From NCBI GenBank assembly GCA_024138015.1, contig JAMXBB010000010.1, positions 46,177,473 to 46,241,472 on the forward strand: 64,000 nt of DNA, read 5' to 3'. The notes beneath the pieces are model-generated. The model worked only from the letters and a program-made list of their open reading frames with translations. It was not told the DNA's origin and did not search any database. The position numbers were made by a program, and so were the translations under genes. Positions 1-11,318 of the stretch are shown here, piece by piece. Each line of letters starts with the position of its first letter. Positions within the stretch are counted from its first letter, which is position 1. The stretch comes from Lumnitzera littorea (Eukaryota; Streptophyta; Magnoliopsida; Myrtales; Combretaceae).

Positions 1-700
1 TAGATTTGGGAATGTTGATGAATATCTGGAGTAGGAAGAGAAAGTGGAGTGTATGTTTGATTACTATCAATATGAGGATTATGAAAATGTAAGAACTGCC
101 ATTGTCGAGTTCTCTAGATATGCCACCAAGTGATAGAAGAATTTTCAAGCCATGAGAAGACAAAAGGGATACTGAGAGATTAATACTTTGCTAAAGATGA
201 AGAGGATACTTAGAAATAGATTCATACCAGAAACTTATCTACTTTTACATGGCTTCAGAAGCTGAGACAAGGAGGTTGAATAGTTGACTAGTATGTTCAA
301 GACTTTTAAATGCTTATGATACATTGCGAAGTAGAGGAGCTATTAGCTCAAACAGTCTTAAGATTCATTATTGGCTTGAGAGGAGACATTTAAGACATTG
401 TGGAGCTGCAACAATTTGACACAATGGATGAAGCTATTAAGATTTCCCAGCGAGTAGAGAACAAAGGAGTAGCCAACTAACGGCTAGGGTACCGACTAAC
501 CGACCTGGACAAATAAGTCATTGAGCTCAGTCGAGTATAGAGCCAAACAAAAAGATTGATGTATGAGCCGAGCAGAAGGGCCGACTTGATGGTGAATTGC
601 TGACCTAAACTTATGAGAAGGGGCAAAGATCTGGTAGGAAGATGAGTCAGATCAAGTGCTTCAAGTATCAAGGGTTCAGACATATGGCTGCTTAGTTCCC
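1..700 (+). pseudogene. gag remnant with degenerate zinc knuckle (element 1)
   Basis: Frames of this stretch read like a Ty3/gypsy capsid region but switch frame and carry many TAG stops. At about 652-700 the translation gives I-K-C-F-K-Y-Q-G-F-R-H-M-A-A, a CCHC zinc knuckle whose second Cys is now Tyr and whose last Cys is lost. The homologous knuckle in element 3 (56530-56575) is intact, which confirms the identification. The N-terminal part of gag is outside the window. Confidence 0.7.
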
Positions 701-929
701 GTACTGTAGGACAATGGTCGTTAAGGGAGATGTCCCGAAGCTAAAAGTAGAAAGTACTAATGAGGAACCTAAGGAGGAGGAAGAGGTTCTTGTCGAGAAA
801 GAAAATGCCAAGAAGGAGTTGATTGAAGAGGACATGTTTGCCAAGGACTTAGACAAGTTACTCATGGTTATCCAACCCACTATGAACATGGAACCCTCAC
901 GAGAAGAAGAGTAAAGAGAGAACTCGTTC

Positions 930-2760
930 TATACCATCATCGTAGATAGTGGAAGCCACACTAATGTGGCATCTACCGATCTTGTTTCAAAACTGAAGTT
1001 GCCAACTGTTACACATCCAAGGCTATACAAGTTGCATTAGTTGAGTGAGAAAGGTGCATTACATGTCACTCGGCAAATACTACTACCAATCACTATAGGG
1101 AATTAGTCTGACCAAATTCTCTACGATGTACTACCTATGTACTCTTCCTACGTGTTGCTGGATAGGCCGTAGTTGTTTGATAGGAGAGTAATACATGACG
1201 GCTATAGGAATACGTATATGTTCAAGAAGGATAACTAGAAAATCACATTGAACCCGATGCTACCGAGAGAAATTAATAACTAGTAGACAAAACTTGCTTA
1301 CGAATTGAAGAAAGCTCTAGTGATGAGTATACCTAAGCCTTGAGAGGCCATTAATTCTGATGAGCCGACCCTTTTGTTAGTCAGGCAACTGTTAGAAATG
1401 AAGAAGCAGGGTGAGCTACCTTAGGAAATCAAAGTGTTGCTAGATGAATATGGCGACCTGTTCCTAGAATAGTTACCTAAGGAGTTGCCCCCAACTCGAG
1501 GCATAAAGCACTATATTGACTTAGTACCCAGCACTACATTACCAAATAAGCTAGCTTATAAGATGAATCCTGTTCCCAAAACAGTTACCTAAGGGGTTGC
1601 CCCAGACTCGAGGCATAAAGCACTACATTGACTTAGTACCCAACACTACATTGCCAAATAAGTTAGCTTATAGGATGAATCCTAATTAGGCTTCTAAGCT
1701 CCAATGTCAAGTCAATGAGTTGCTGGAGAGAGGCTATGTAAGAGAGAGTCTTAACCTTTGTGCTGTGCCCATGCTTCTAGTACTAAAGAAGGATAAAACC
1801 TAGTAGATGTACATAGGTAGCCGAACCGTGATCAAAATCACAATCAAATATAAGTATCCAATCCTAAGGCTAGGAGCCAAGATTTTCAACAATATTGATC
1901 CTAAATCTGGTTACCATCAAATCCACATGAGTCTAGGAGATGAGTGGAAGACTGCATTCAAAACTTAACATAGACTTTACGAATGGATGGTCATACCCTT
2001 CAACTTGTTGAATGCCGCAAGTACTTTCATGAGACTAATGAACCATGTGCTAAGATATCTCATAGGGAAGTGTGCCATGGTGTATTTTGATGACATCCTA
2101 GTTTACAACGCCGACATGTAGAGTCACTATGAACATCTCAGAGCAATCCTAGATATCCTCCATGTCGAAAGACTATTCAGCAATCTAAAGAAATGTTGCT
2201 TTTGCTAAAAGGAAGTAGCAATCTTGGGCTATGTAGTTATTAGAGGAGGCTTGCAAGTCAATGATGAAAAGATTCGAGTAATTGTCAAGTGGTCGACTCC
2301 TACTACTTGTGTAGACGTAAGAAGTTTCTACGGACTAGCTTCATTTTACAGAAGATTCATTAGGAATTTCAACACCTTCGCTGTGCCACTTACTAAACTA
2401 ACGAAAAGAAAAACACTAACTTCCGATGGAGAGAAAGGGAGGAGAGGAGATTTGCCAAGGTAAAAGAAAGGTTGACCTTCAACCCGGTGTTAGTACTACT
2501 TAACTTTGACAAAATTTTTTAGCTGGAATGCGACACATCAGGTATTGGAATAAGTATTGTCAATGTAGGAAGGCCAACCAATTTCCTTCCATAGTAAGAG
2601 GTTCCGAGCACCCTAGTTGAATTACTCCGTGTATGACAAAGAACTTTTGACACTAATCTAAGCACTATAAGTATGGCAGCACTATTTGCTACCAAGAGAA
2701 TTTATCATATATATTGACCATGAATTGCTGAGGTACCTCCAAAGTTAAACTACGTTGTTG
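930..2760 (+). pseudogene. protease - reverse transcriptase - RNase H remnant (element 1)
   Basis: An aspartic protease start with the catalytic D-S-G-S lies at 945-956. Reverse transcriptase follows at about 1690-2460. It has the K-S-G-Y-H-Q-I motif and an intact Y-F-D-D at 2083-2094, then the thumb and RNase H linker 'SFYGLASFYRRFIRNF' at about 2313-2370. RNase H (2480-2750) keeps the first catalytic Asp in 'L-E-C-D-T-S' but shifts frame afterwards. In-frame TAG or TAA codons replace Gln and Trp at several conserved positions. A 112-bp internal tandem duplication (1457-1682) repeats the linker between protease and reverse transcriptase. The region is coding in origin but non-functional. Confidence 0.85.
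1457..1682 (+). repeat. 112-bp tandem duplication inside element 1 pol
   Basis: Two head-to-tail copies (about 1459-1570 and 1571-1682) share the run from 'GTTCC' through 'GAATCCT', with scattered C/T and G/A differences. One copy reads GAATAGTTACC where the other reads AAACAGTTACC, so a CAG codon has become TAG in one copy only. Confidence 0.85.
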
Positions 2761-2999
2761 AAGCAGCAAGCAAGATGGGTTAAATTCCTTGAAGCATTCA
2801 ATTTTTTTATAAAGTACAAGCAGGGAAAGAGCAACGTAGTTGCAGATGCTCTTTTGAAGAGATATGCGCTTTTATCAAAGCTACAAACCAGACTGTTTGG
2901 GTTTGCAAGTATCAGAGAATAGTACTCCAAGGATCCATACTTTGGACCCATAATTTCACGATGCGTCAATGGGAGGACAGTAGACGAGTATCATGTAGA

Positions 3000-4150
3000 G
3001 GATGGCTACTTGTTCCGAAGTGGAAAATCATGCATGCCGAATTGTTCACTGAAGGAGCTACTGATTGAGGAAACTAACAGTGGAGGACTCTCCAAACATT
3101 TTGAAGAAAGGAAGACCTTTAAACTGTTGAATGGCTACTTCTTTTGGTCAAGAATGAGGAGAGATATGCACCAAGTTGTCAAAAACTGTACCGTATGCAA
3201 GAAGGCTAAATGCCAAGCTGAACAAGGGAAATCAATGCCCTTATCTATTCCAATGAGGCTATAGGCTAAATTGAGCATGGACTTTGTTCTCGAACTACCG
3301 TAAACTGCTCGAGGCAAAGATTCTGTAATAGTCGTTGTAGATAGGTTCAGCAAGATGGTACACTTTGTGCCTCGCACAAAGACTAACGACACTTTGGATA
3401 TTACCTCTCTTTTCTTGCAGGAGATTGTACAGATACATGGCGTGCCGAGAAGTATAGTTTTTGACAAAGACCCAAAGTTCTTGAGCCATTTCTAGAGAAC
3501 CTTGTGGCATTAGTTGGGGACCAAATTACTCTTTGGGACCTCATGTCACCCTTAAACTGACAGCCAGATAGAGGTGGTTAATCACACTTTGGGATCATTA
3601 CTCTAAGCTGTAGTAAGCAAGAACTTGGCTAATTAGGATGTCTGCTTACCAATGGTCAAGTTCGCCTACACCCAAGCAGTACGTAATACCATTAAGCAGA
3701 CTCCTTTTGAAGTTGTCTATGGATTCAATCCCGAGTTGCCCTTCAACCACACCCATGTACCAATACTTGCGTAAGAGGACCCTGATGCCTCTACTAGAGC
3801 ACAATCCCTTCAATACATCTATGATAAGGTCACTCGACACACCGACCAAGCTACTAGAAGAATGCGAAAAAAGACCAAGGGTAAGATGGCCAAACAATTT
3901 CAACCAAGAGACTTGGTGTGGCTACACCTCAGTAAGGAACAGTTCTCGAACAAGAGGAGGAACAAATTATCTACAAAAGTAGAAGGACCTTTCAGAATCC
4001 TCTAGAAAATCAATGATAATGCCTACAAATTAGAATTGCCCAAGGGCTATGGGGTTTTTAACACCTTCAACATTACTGACCTCAGTCTGTATCACCTTGA
4101 CAGAGAACTGAGCGAAGACCATTTGGATTTGATCCCAAATCCAAAACAAA
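3000..4150 (+). pseudogene. integrase remnant (element 1)
   Basis: The zinc-binding part (3080-3215) reads '..GGLSKHFEERK..', then 'YFFWSRMRRDMHQVVKNC' and 'TVCKK'. The CxxC pair is intact, but the first His of the HHCC motif appears as Asn. The catalytic core follows: Asp in 'SMDFVLELP' (near 3277), Asp in 'IVFDKDPKF' (near 3460) and Glu in 'QIEVVNHTLG' (near 3570). In-frame TAA or TAG interrupts the core where relatives have Gln or Trp. The C-terminal tail ends about 20 bp before the purine tract. Confidence 0.85.
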
Positions 4151-4211
4151 CTAGAGGGAATTATGGGAATCAAGCTACCGAACCCCTAACATACAGCTAA
4201 GCCTGAGGATT

Positions 4212-4655
4212 AAAGGGACTAGCACAACGAATCCTTTTGTTCTAGTCAACCCCTTCTGAGGTTAAGTACTTTCTTGTTAAGTCACTCTTCATGTCGAGCC
4301 ACATAACCGCCTATCTTTCTATAGTGTACCGAATTGAAGATTACTCTCTCGCACCGCGAGACAACCAATTACTGGGCATCATCCTTGCCGAGAAGTCAAG
4401 AAAGAGAGACTACGAATTAATTGAGCCAAAGGACTAGAGGGACTAGCACGACGAATCCTTTTGTTCTAGTTAACCCCTTCCGAAGCTAACTACTTTCCTA
4501 TCGAGTCACCCTTCATGCCGAGCCATATGATTGCCCATCTTTCTATAGCATGCCAAGTTGAAGATTACTCTCTCGCACCCAAGCTAACCAATTAGTCAGC
4601 ATCTTCCTTACCGAGAAGCTGAGAAAAAGAGACTATAAACTAACAAAGTCATCCT
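4212..4655 (+). repeat. ~224-bp tandem duplication in the LTR of element 1
   Basis: Two imperfect head-to-tail copies with a period of 224 bp. Both hold GGGACTAGCAC, then ACGAATCCTTTTGTTCTAGT, then a block containing GATTACTCTCTCGCACC, and end in a purine-rich AGAGACTA. It lies upstream of the TATA box, in the U3 part. Confidence 0.85.
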
Positions 4656-4875
4656 TGCTCTGACAAGCCAGCTATCCATATATTTTTGTCCGTACCTTCT
4701 AATAACCTCGCCAATGTAGCATCACCACGTATACAGTATCATGTGTAGAATCTATTGCACCAATGATTTTTTTTCTTGTATATTCATTTTTTCCCTTTTG
4801 TATCCTAATTCTTACTTCCTTAGGAAATGCCCTTTTTGTCTTTTCCTTTTTAGGCAAGTTGCCCTAACTTGTGGG

Positions 4876-4883
4876 TATAAATA
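4876..4883 (+). promoter_or_regulatory. TATA box of element 1 LTR
   Basis: GTATAAATAC within the 3' LTR, about 365 bp before the inferred LTR end. It marks the probable U3/R region of the ancestral element promoter. Confidence 0.55.
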
Positions 4884-5599
4884 CCCTTATACTTGTAACT
4901 ATGAGTAGACAGATCATTCTTAATACACTTTTGAGTATTTTCTTCTTTGCCTAAACACTGTTTCTTTACTCTCAACATCACTCTTATCATTTCCCTTAAG
5001 TAAGGTTAGGTGATGAGTAACTTCACCAAATCGGTTCGTACATCATATCGAATTGTGCTGTAAGTCCTCGGAAGTTCCATTAGTGCGTCATATCCTCTGA
5101 AGCTATTCGTATGTTTCGCTTACTGTTTCATTAGTCATTTTTCCCTTTCGCACTTCTCTCATTAATCCTTTTTCAAGCTTTCTGCAAGTTTAGACCTATC
5201 CAACGACCAGCTTTATCTATTCTTGGTCACAATTCACAACAAAAATCCTCAACCCAAGGTCAAAGAGGTGGTGTAAACCATAGACTTCATACAGTTCTTC
5301 GTCGATTGCATGAGATCTTGCATTCATATGGTTGATTGTTACATTCATATGCTTGATAACTTAAGTGTTTTTGCCCGTCGATGATATGAGTAGAGATCTC
5401 ATTAAGTTAGTTGTAGCTTATACCCTTATAACTAATTTTGTAGGCTTTTATACCAAGTTTAGGCTAAGATCGAAGCGTAGCGTGATTTCAACTCGACATT
5501 TAGAATTACACTTAGTTAATGAGGGTTGAAGAGTTATATGAGATTATAAGCCAAACACCCATAAAACTTATATATAGATATATATTTATTTGAAATCAA

Positions 5600-5683
5600 A
5601 TTTTTTAATATTTTATTGCTTTATTTTGAATCTACAAGTTCAATAGTCTTGTTTTCATTATCTTATTATTTAGTAGGGAATGC
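5600..5683 (-). repeat. Left fragment of an E-family LTR interrupted by element 2
   Basis: Removing element 2 and one AATGC copy joins 5683 to 12237. The resulting sequence (TTATTATTTAGTAGGGAATGC, then TGATTCTCTAC) matches the same place in the two other E LTRs (39495-39525 and 55490-55525, inverted). How far this LTR extends left is unclear. A 'TGTAAACC' at 5272 could be its other end, but the sequence beyond it does not align. Confidence 0.5.
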
Positions 5684-6590
5684 TGATACAAACTCATGGA
5701 TGAACATACGAACCCAATATTATGCGTAACCAAAGGGGGTGAGTCCAAGCTGCAAGATGGCTTGAAAAGTAAATAATAATAGAGGGAGAGTAGGGGTTCC
5801 CGTACACTGATGCTAGATATGACATACCAATGCCTCATATGAGCTCAGGTCGCACTTGATATAACGCACAAGTGTGGTCGGAGGTCACTCCCCATTAATC
5901 TACACTCAAATGGACTAGATAAGAGTAGCTCAAAAGTAAGAGGACACTTAGCTCAAGAGAAGGCAAAAGTCTAATGTATTATTTTGTATATTTTCTTGTG
6001 GCTATTACATTATGTAACTATTTATAGTACCCTGTTAGGGCAAGTTCTATGTTACAGATAATTACAAAAATGAAGTCCTATTTGCTACATAAAAAGGAAA
6101 TTACTATATAGGGAGACACGAAATTGTGCGCAGTGAACGTTGTTTGTCAAAAAGGATAATACAGTTATCAATAAGGACAGTACACGCACGTTTTAACTAT
6201 GATTCTAATAGTATTGTGGTCCGAGCATAGGTAAGCCTCTATTCAGGCCTGTTCGGCATTAGAAGGGGCTGGATTGTGGTTGGTTCAAGGACAGCTCATC
6301 TTATGTTGGTCTTAGCGGGTTGGCTCCTAGCAGTCTTGATCGAGCTCAGCACAGTAGAGATTATTACACTTAGATTTAGCACTTGGACTATGGTTTAGTA
6401 GAAGGTTCAATTCAGCATGCTGGTTGATCACCTCGGCAACATCTTAGATAGCATGGAGAGCAAAGTAGCTCGGCAAATTAAACTAGGGTAAGCACTGCTC
6501 CTCGACACTTAACTCACCTCAAACAACTCAGTGAACCACTTGAGAGAACCCTCGAGCTCGGGAGCATATAATGGGTCCTTGATCCCTATA
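5684..6590 (-). repeat. 3' LTR of element 2
   Basis: 907-bp copy that aligns end to end with 11319-12231. It starts TGATACAAACTCATGG. The inner end CCCTATA is followed by ATCCCTTCC, the complement of the purine tract GGAAGGGAT. A TATA box (TATAAATAG on the - strand) lies near 6022-6030. Confidence 0.9.
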
Positions 6591-6739
6591 ATCCCTTCCG
6601 GGTTGTTTAAGATTTGGGATCAATCTGGTTTGATTCCTAGTTGTTCGTCCTCAGGAGTGTAAGGTTAGAGATTGATAATATTGAAGGATTCTAAGGCTCC
6701 ATATCCTTCGGGTAATTCAATCTCATAGGCATTAGGATT

Positions 6740-7900
6740 GATCTTTTCAAGCACTCTAAAAGGTCTGTTAGCTTTGGGAGATAACTTACACTTCCTTAAG
6801 TTTGGGAATCGTTCCTTGCTAAGGTGTATCCAAACTAAATCTCCTGGTCAAAATCCCCTCTTCTTCTGTCCTCAACTTCGTTTCTCAAGCTTAATAGCAA
6901 CTCAACACAGTTGCTCTACAACCTTCTAGTGCATGGCTTTGATGGCCTCAACTCTCTCGACGGCTGGTTGGTCTTCATCAAGCATCGGTTGGGGTACTTA
7001 GTCTAATGGTAGTTCAGGGTTAAACCCATAGGCAATCTTAAATGGAGACATGCTTGTTATGCTGTAGGTAGTCTTGTTGTATGCGAACTCAATGATTGGT
7101 AAGCATAGATCCCAATCAGCCATGTTTCATTCAACAACAACTCACAGCAAAGTTCTCATGGTTCTGTTGATGACTTCGGTCCGCCCATCGATTTGTGGGT
7201 GGCAAGTGTACTATATAGCAACTTCATTCCATTCACCTCCACAACATTCTCCAAAAGTAGCTCATGAACTTAAGGTCTCAATCTGAAACAATGGTACTAA
7301 GAATTCTGTACAACTTGATTACTTCCTACAAGAAAAGAAAAGAGATAGTCGAAACATCGTTAGTTTTGGAACAGGGCACAAAATGTGCCATCTTGCTAAA
7401 TCTATCCACAACCACCATGATGGAGTCCTTCCCTTAGGACATCTTCGGCAATGCTAACATGAAGTCCATACTTAGCTTAAACCATGGTTTGGTCAGGGTC
7501 GACAAAGGTTGGTAGTGTCCTTGCTCGACTCGACTCTTTACTTTTCGATAGGTCGCATACCTTTCCAGCATAGACTAGACATCTCTCTTCACCTTTGGCC
7601 AAAAAAATCTAAAGGATAATACCTCATAAGTTCAGTGTTGGCCAAAGTATCCTGTCAATCCCCCTCTATGCACATCTTGCATTAGTAGTTCCAACATAAA
7701 ATAATACATGGCCTCCTCTTCCTGAATAAGTATCCACCCCCCCTGTGATAGTCGTCTAGTGTTTGTCCTTCCTCACAACGGGTATAGATAAGACCAAAGT
7801 GTAGTCTTCAGCATACAAATTCTTGATGATTGAAAAACTAAGTAACTTCATTTGCAGCTTAGTCAGGAGGGTATGTCATCTCGATGGGGCATCGGCCGCT
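6740..7900 (-). pseudogene. integrase remnant (element 2)
   Basis: On the - strand the pieces are: a zinc-binding region near 7560-7640 with 'RFFWPKVKRDV'; a catalytic core with 'LSMDFMLALP' (near 7470), 'VSD.DLKF' (near 7280) and 'DGRTEVINRTMRTLL' (near 7150-7190); and a C-terminal tail 'GDLVWIHLSKERFPNLRK' near 6810. Several Gln, Arg or Trp positions are stops. The family role is insertion of the cDNA copy into the host chromosome. This copy cannot do so. Confidence 0.85.
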
Positions 7901-7989
7901 ACATTGTTCTTTTTGTTCTTATATTTTACGACATAAGAAAAACCCTCTATAAATTCAACCCACTTGGCTTGTCTTTGGGACAACTTTAG

Positions 7990-8460
7990 TTAGCTCTTTA
8001 GATATCTCAAGGATTCATGATCGGTATAGATCACAAATTCCTTGGGCAACAGATAGCGTTGCCATACCATTAGGGCTCGGATTAAGGAGTAGAACTCCTT
8101 GTCATAGATGGAGTAGTTAAGTATGGCTTCTTGAAGCTTTTCACTGAAGTAAGCAATAGGTCGACCTTCTTGCATCAGCACAGTACCTATGCCTAGTCTG
8201 GATGCATCGCACTTTATTTTAAATATCTTGTTGAAGCTTAGTAAAGCTAAGACAAAGGCTGTAGTTAGCCTCTCTTTTACTTCCTTAAAACTCCTCCTCT
8301 CTTTCTCACCCCATCTGAATTCAACATTCTTCTTTGAGAGTTCAATGAGTGGGGCCACAATCGTACTGAAGTTCCTGATGAATCGATGATAAAACGATGC
8401 TAGGCCGTAGAAACTTCTCACATCGACAAAACAAATCAGCTCAGGCCATTCTATGATCAC
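7990..8460 (-). pseudogene. reverse transcriptase thumb and RNase H, open for 156 codons (element 2)
   Basis: The longest surviving open stretch of element 2. It begins with the RT/RNase H linker 'SFYGLASFYHRFIRNF' and continues with 'RWGEKERRSF' and RNase H. Visible RNase H residues are the first Asp in 'K-C-D-A-S', Glu in 'YDKEFYSLIRAL', and Asp in 'FVIYTDHESLRYL'. All three would be catalytic in the Ty3/gypsy family. The frame is cut on both sides by stops, so it is a fragment and not a gene. Confidence 0.88.
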
Positions 8461-8499
8461 TCTTATCTTCTCTTCATCAACTCAAATGCTACCTCCACT

Positions 8500-9340
8500 C
8501 ACAACAAATCCTAAGAAGATCACCTCGAAACAGCAAAAGTTGTACTTTTTCAAATTGGCATAGAGTTGTTTAGCTCAAAGTTTTACAAGCACTTGTTAGA
8601 GATGTTTTCAATGAGTCTCCAGGTTGAGACTGTACACTAGAATGTCATCAAAATAAACCATGACAAACCTTCCTAGTAATTCTTAGAGCACATGATTCAA
8701 AAGTCGCATAAATATGCTCGGCATATTGGATAGTCCAAATGGCATTACAAGCCACTCATATAAACCATGTTGTATCTTGAATGTGGTTTTCCACTCATCT
8801 CTTTCACGCATTCAAATCTGATGGTATCCAGATTTGAGATCGATCTTAGAGAACACTTTTGTTCCACTTAACTCGTCTAGCATATCATCAAGCCTGGGTA
8901 TGGAATACCTGTACTTGATAGTGATTCGATTAATGGATCGGCTATATACACACATCCTCTAAGAACCATCCTTCTTCGGTACTAACAGGGCCGACATAGC
9001 ACAGGGGCTCAAGGACTTGTGCACATAACCATTCTTCATGAGGTCATCTACTTGCCTCTGTAGTTCAGTGGCCTGTTCAAGGTTCAACCTATAAGCAAGC
9101 TTATTTGGCAGTGTGACTCTTGGCTACAGGTCAATCGCATGCTCAATGCCTTGAATTAGGGGTAGACCTTCCGGTAGCTCCTCTAGAAACAGGTCGGTAA
9201 AGTCCTCTAGTAGGGTTTTTACTTCGATTAGCAACTCTTCCTCCTCGGGTCTCATCTCCAGAAGCCTCCTGACAAGTAGATAGGTTGGTCCCTCTAGCTC
9301 CATTTCTCTTTTTAGTTCGGCTCGGGTCAGTACCAAAGCC
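8500..9340 (-). pseudogene. reverse transcriptase palm and fingers (element 2)
   Basis: The - strand reads the pre-RT linker 'TDLFLEELPEGLP' (9124-9336), then the fingers, then an intact Y-F-D-D active site at 8644-8655. Frameshifts and stops occur between 9120 and 8660. It is adjacent to and continuous with the RNase H segment to its left. Confidence 0.85.
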
Positions 9341-9679
9341 TCCTTCTTCAGGGTTCAACTAAGCTGGGACTGCATGACTTTTACCTATTCGGCATTCATG
9401 GGACTCAATTTCGATCTTCTTCCTTCATGCTCCACAAAACATATGTTCCTCCTATCGTCATATATAACTGCTCAGTCAAACATCCATGATCATCTAAGTA
9501 GAAGGTGGGACACACTCATGGGCAGCACATCACAAAACACTTCATCTCAATACCTACCTATATAGATTAGCACAAACACCTATTTGTTCACTTATAAGGC
9601 TCCCTTATCACTGAGCCAATGAAGCTTGTAAGGTTTCGGATGGGGCATGGTCAGCAATTTCAGCTATTAGACCATAAAT

Positions 9680-11290
9680 ACAAAGGCTACATTGGTATAG
9701 TTCCCACTGTCAATGATTAGCGCGCATAGTGATTCATTCACCTTGCACCTAATGTGGAAGGGATTTTCTCTCTACTTGTCTTCAAGTACAGGACTAATAC
9801 TCATTATCCTCCTCAACACTAGAGCTTTGATATGAAGTTGCCTTCCTTGTTGTAGATAACTTGCTCCTCAAACAGCTCAATGTGTTCATCTTCCTTCAAC
9901 TCCTCTACTTCTTCCTCATCAATACTATCGACCTCAATGGTCGGTGCCTCGCCTATGATCACCATTGTTCACCTATTTGAACACCGAGCAGCCATGTGTC
10001 CAAATCCTTAGCATTTGAAATACTTGATCTCACTTATCTTCCTCCTTGAACTCTAGCCTTTCTCGAACTTCGTCGATGGTTCCCTCTCCTCTACTTGGGT
10101 AATCTAAGTAGGTCAAGTCTCAATAATCTTGCTCGGTTCCGTTTGCACAGGTCTACTCAGAACAGGTCAACTACTGCTAGGACGATTGACAAGTGGTCAA
10201 AATCTTCCTATTCGGCACCTTTCTATCCTCTAGGTGGCTTAAATTACATCATCGAGCGTTCTAACGTCTAAGGTTTCCAAGACATCCCCAATCTCATACT
10301 TCAATCTACCAGTAAATCAAGATACAGTTCAGTCTTCTGGCTCCATAACTTCGTACCAGATCATTAGCATTTGGAACCCCTTAACGTAAGCATCCACATT
10401 CGATCCTCCTTGTCTCAGTTCTTGCAATCTCTTAAAGGCATCCTACAGATAATAGCTTAGCACAAACTTTCTCCGCATAACTCTCTTCATGTCATCCTAA
10501 CTCCTAATCTCTCATTCTCCTTCCCTTCTTCTGGAGGCTTGCAAGTTCTTCCACCATGAGGCAGCATAGCAGGTTAACTCCAACAGAGCTAGCCTAACCT
10601 TTGCATTTTTGGGCACTTCATGGCATTCAAACTACTTTTCAATCTAAGCTACCCAATCTATGTAGTCATTAACATCACCACTTCTAAAGAAACTCAGAAT
10701 ACGCATCCTTAATCCCATAACTCTAAGGGCTCATACATTCCTTTCCTCAAATTCATAGTACTCCTCTACCTCATCACCTCCTTCTACTTCCTCCTCAATC
10801 TTACTAGTCTTCATTTAGTGTCCCTACCAATTCCTTCAGCTTGGGGTAGTCGAGTTAAGGCGTTATCTTAGCCAAACTGACCATTGCCTCAACCTTGCTG
10901 TTCACGTTCCGTCGTAAAGCTATTTCTAGCTCAATGTTTGTCTTCTTAGATGACAGTCACCAGACTAACTACCAAATCGATAAACTTATCTAAGCAGTCA
11001 CTCACTAACTAAGGTGAGAAGCATCCTTTCTATCCTTGACCATATTGAGTACAACTTTCTTGATTTCCCAAAGTCCCTTACACACTTGAATCCAACATTG
11101 ATGTTTACTTCACAATGACAACTTCACTACAAACATAGAGTCAACCACGCTCTGTTTTGGTATAACAAAAATAGGGGAAAACGAAGTACAAAACACTTCT
11201 CACTACTAAAATTCAAAACTAACAATAAAACCACTATTACACGAGAGTAGTGACAAACTATTAAAAGAACACAATAATAGGATCCAACTT
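9680..11290 (-). pseudogene. gag and protease remnant (element 2)
   Basis: Protease: the - strand near 9690-9745 gives L-I-I-D-S-G-N-Y-T-N-V-A, with the catalytic D-S-G. Zinc knuckle: near 9965-10015 it gives Y-F-K-C-x-G-F-G-H-M-A-A-R-C, where the first Cys is now Tyr and an internal Gln is a stop. The acidic stretch 'DEEEVEELKEDEH' lies between them. From 10020 to about 11290 only scattered gag-like pieces are readable. Confidence 0.7.
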
Positions 11291-11303
11291 TGAACGTAGC
11301 TAA

Positions 11304-11315
11304 GCTCTGATACCA
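11304..11315 (-). other. Primer-binding site of element 2 (initiator Met tRNA type)
   Basis: The - strand reads TGGTATCAGAGC, identical to the standard plant LTR-retrotransposon site complementary to the 3' end of initiator methionine tRNA. It is 3 bp from the inner end of the right LTR (11319). Confidence 0.92.
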
Positions 11316-11318
11316 AGA

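Larger units (their letters stand above)
1..5241 (+). mobile_element. Ty3/gypsy retrotransposon (element 1), 5' end outside window
   Basis: A decayed LTR retrotransposon on the + strand. Translated pieces run in the order gag, zinc knuckle, protease, reverse transcriptase, RNase H, integrase, which is the Ty3/gypsy order, followed by a purine tract (4153-4161) and a 3' LTR. The 5' LTR and the start of gag lie left of the window, so no target duplication can be tested. The integrase C-terminus (region 3900-4090) resembles the chromoviral CRM-type tail with 'VWLHLS..', and the same tail is seen in element 2. Clade placement is an inference. Every domain carries stops or frameshifts, so the element cannot encode its own proteins. 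Confidence 0.88.
4162..5241 (+). repeat. 3' LTR of element 1
   Basis: The start is set by the purine tract AGAGGGAAT (4153-4161) followed by TATGGGAATCAAGC. This aligns with the LTR start of element 2 read on its coding strand (TATAGGGATCAAGG). A TATA box lies at 4876. The last 100 bp, including 'CAAGCTTTCTGCAAGTTTAG', align with the end of the element 3 LTR, so the LTR most likely stops at the CACAACA near 5241. It is longer than its relatives (~0.9 kb) because of the internal 224-bp duplication. The exact end is uncertain by tens of bases. Confidence 0.65.

Noticed and set aside
5272..5280. TGTAAACC as the far end of the E LTR that hosts element 2
   Set aside because: Matches the E terminus for eight bases only. 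The sequence inward does not align, and the adjacent 5 bp do not match 12451-12455 well.
8189..8389. 66-codon + strand frame
   Set aside because: Antisense to the RNase H of element 2. The similar + frame at 48622-48813 is antisense to RNase H of element 3 for the same reason.
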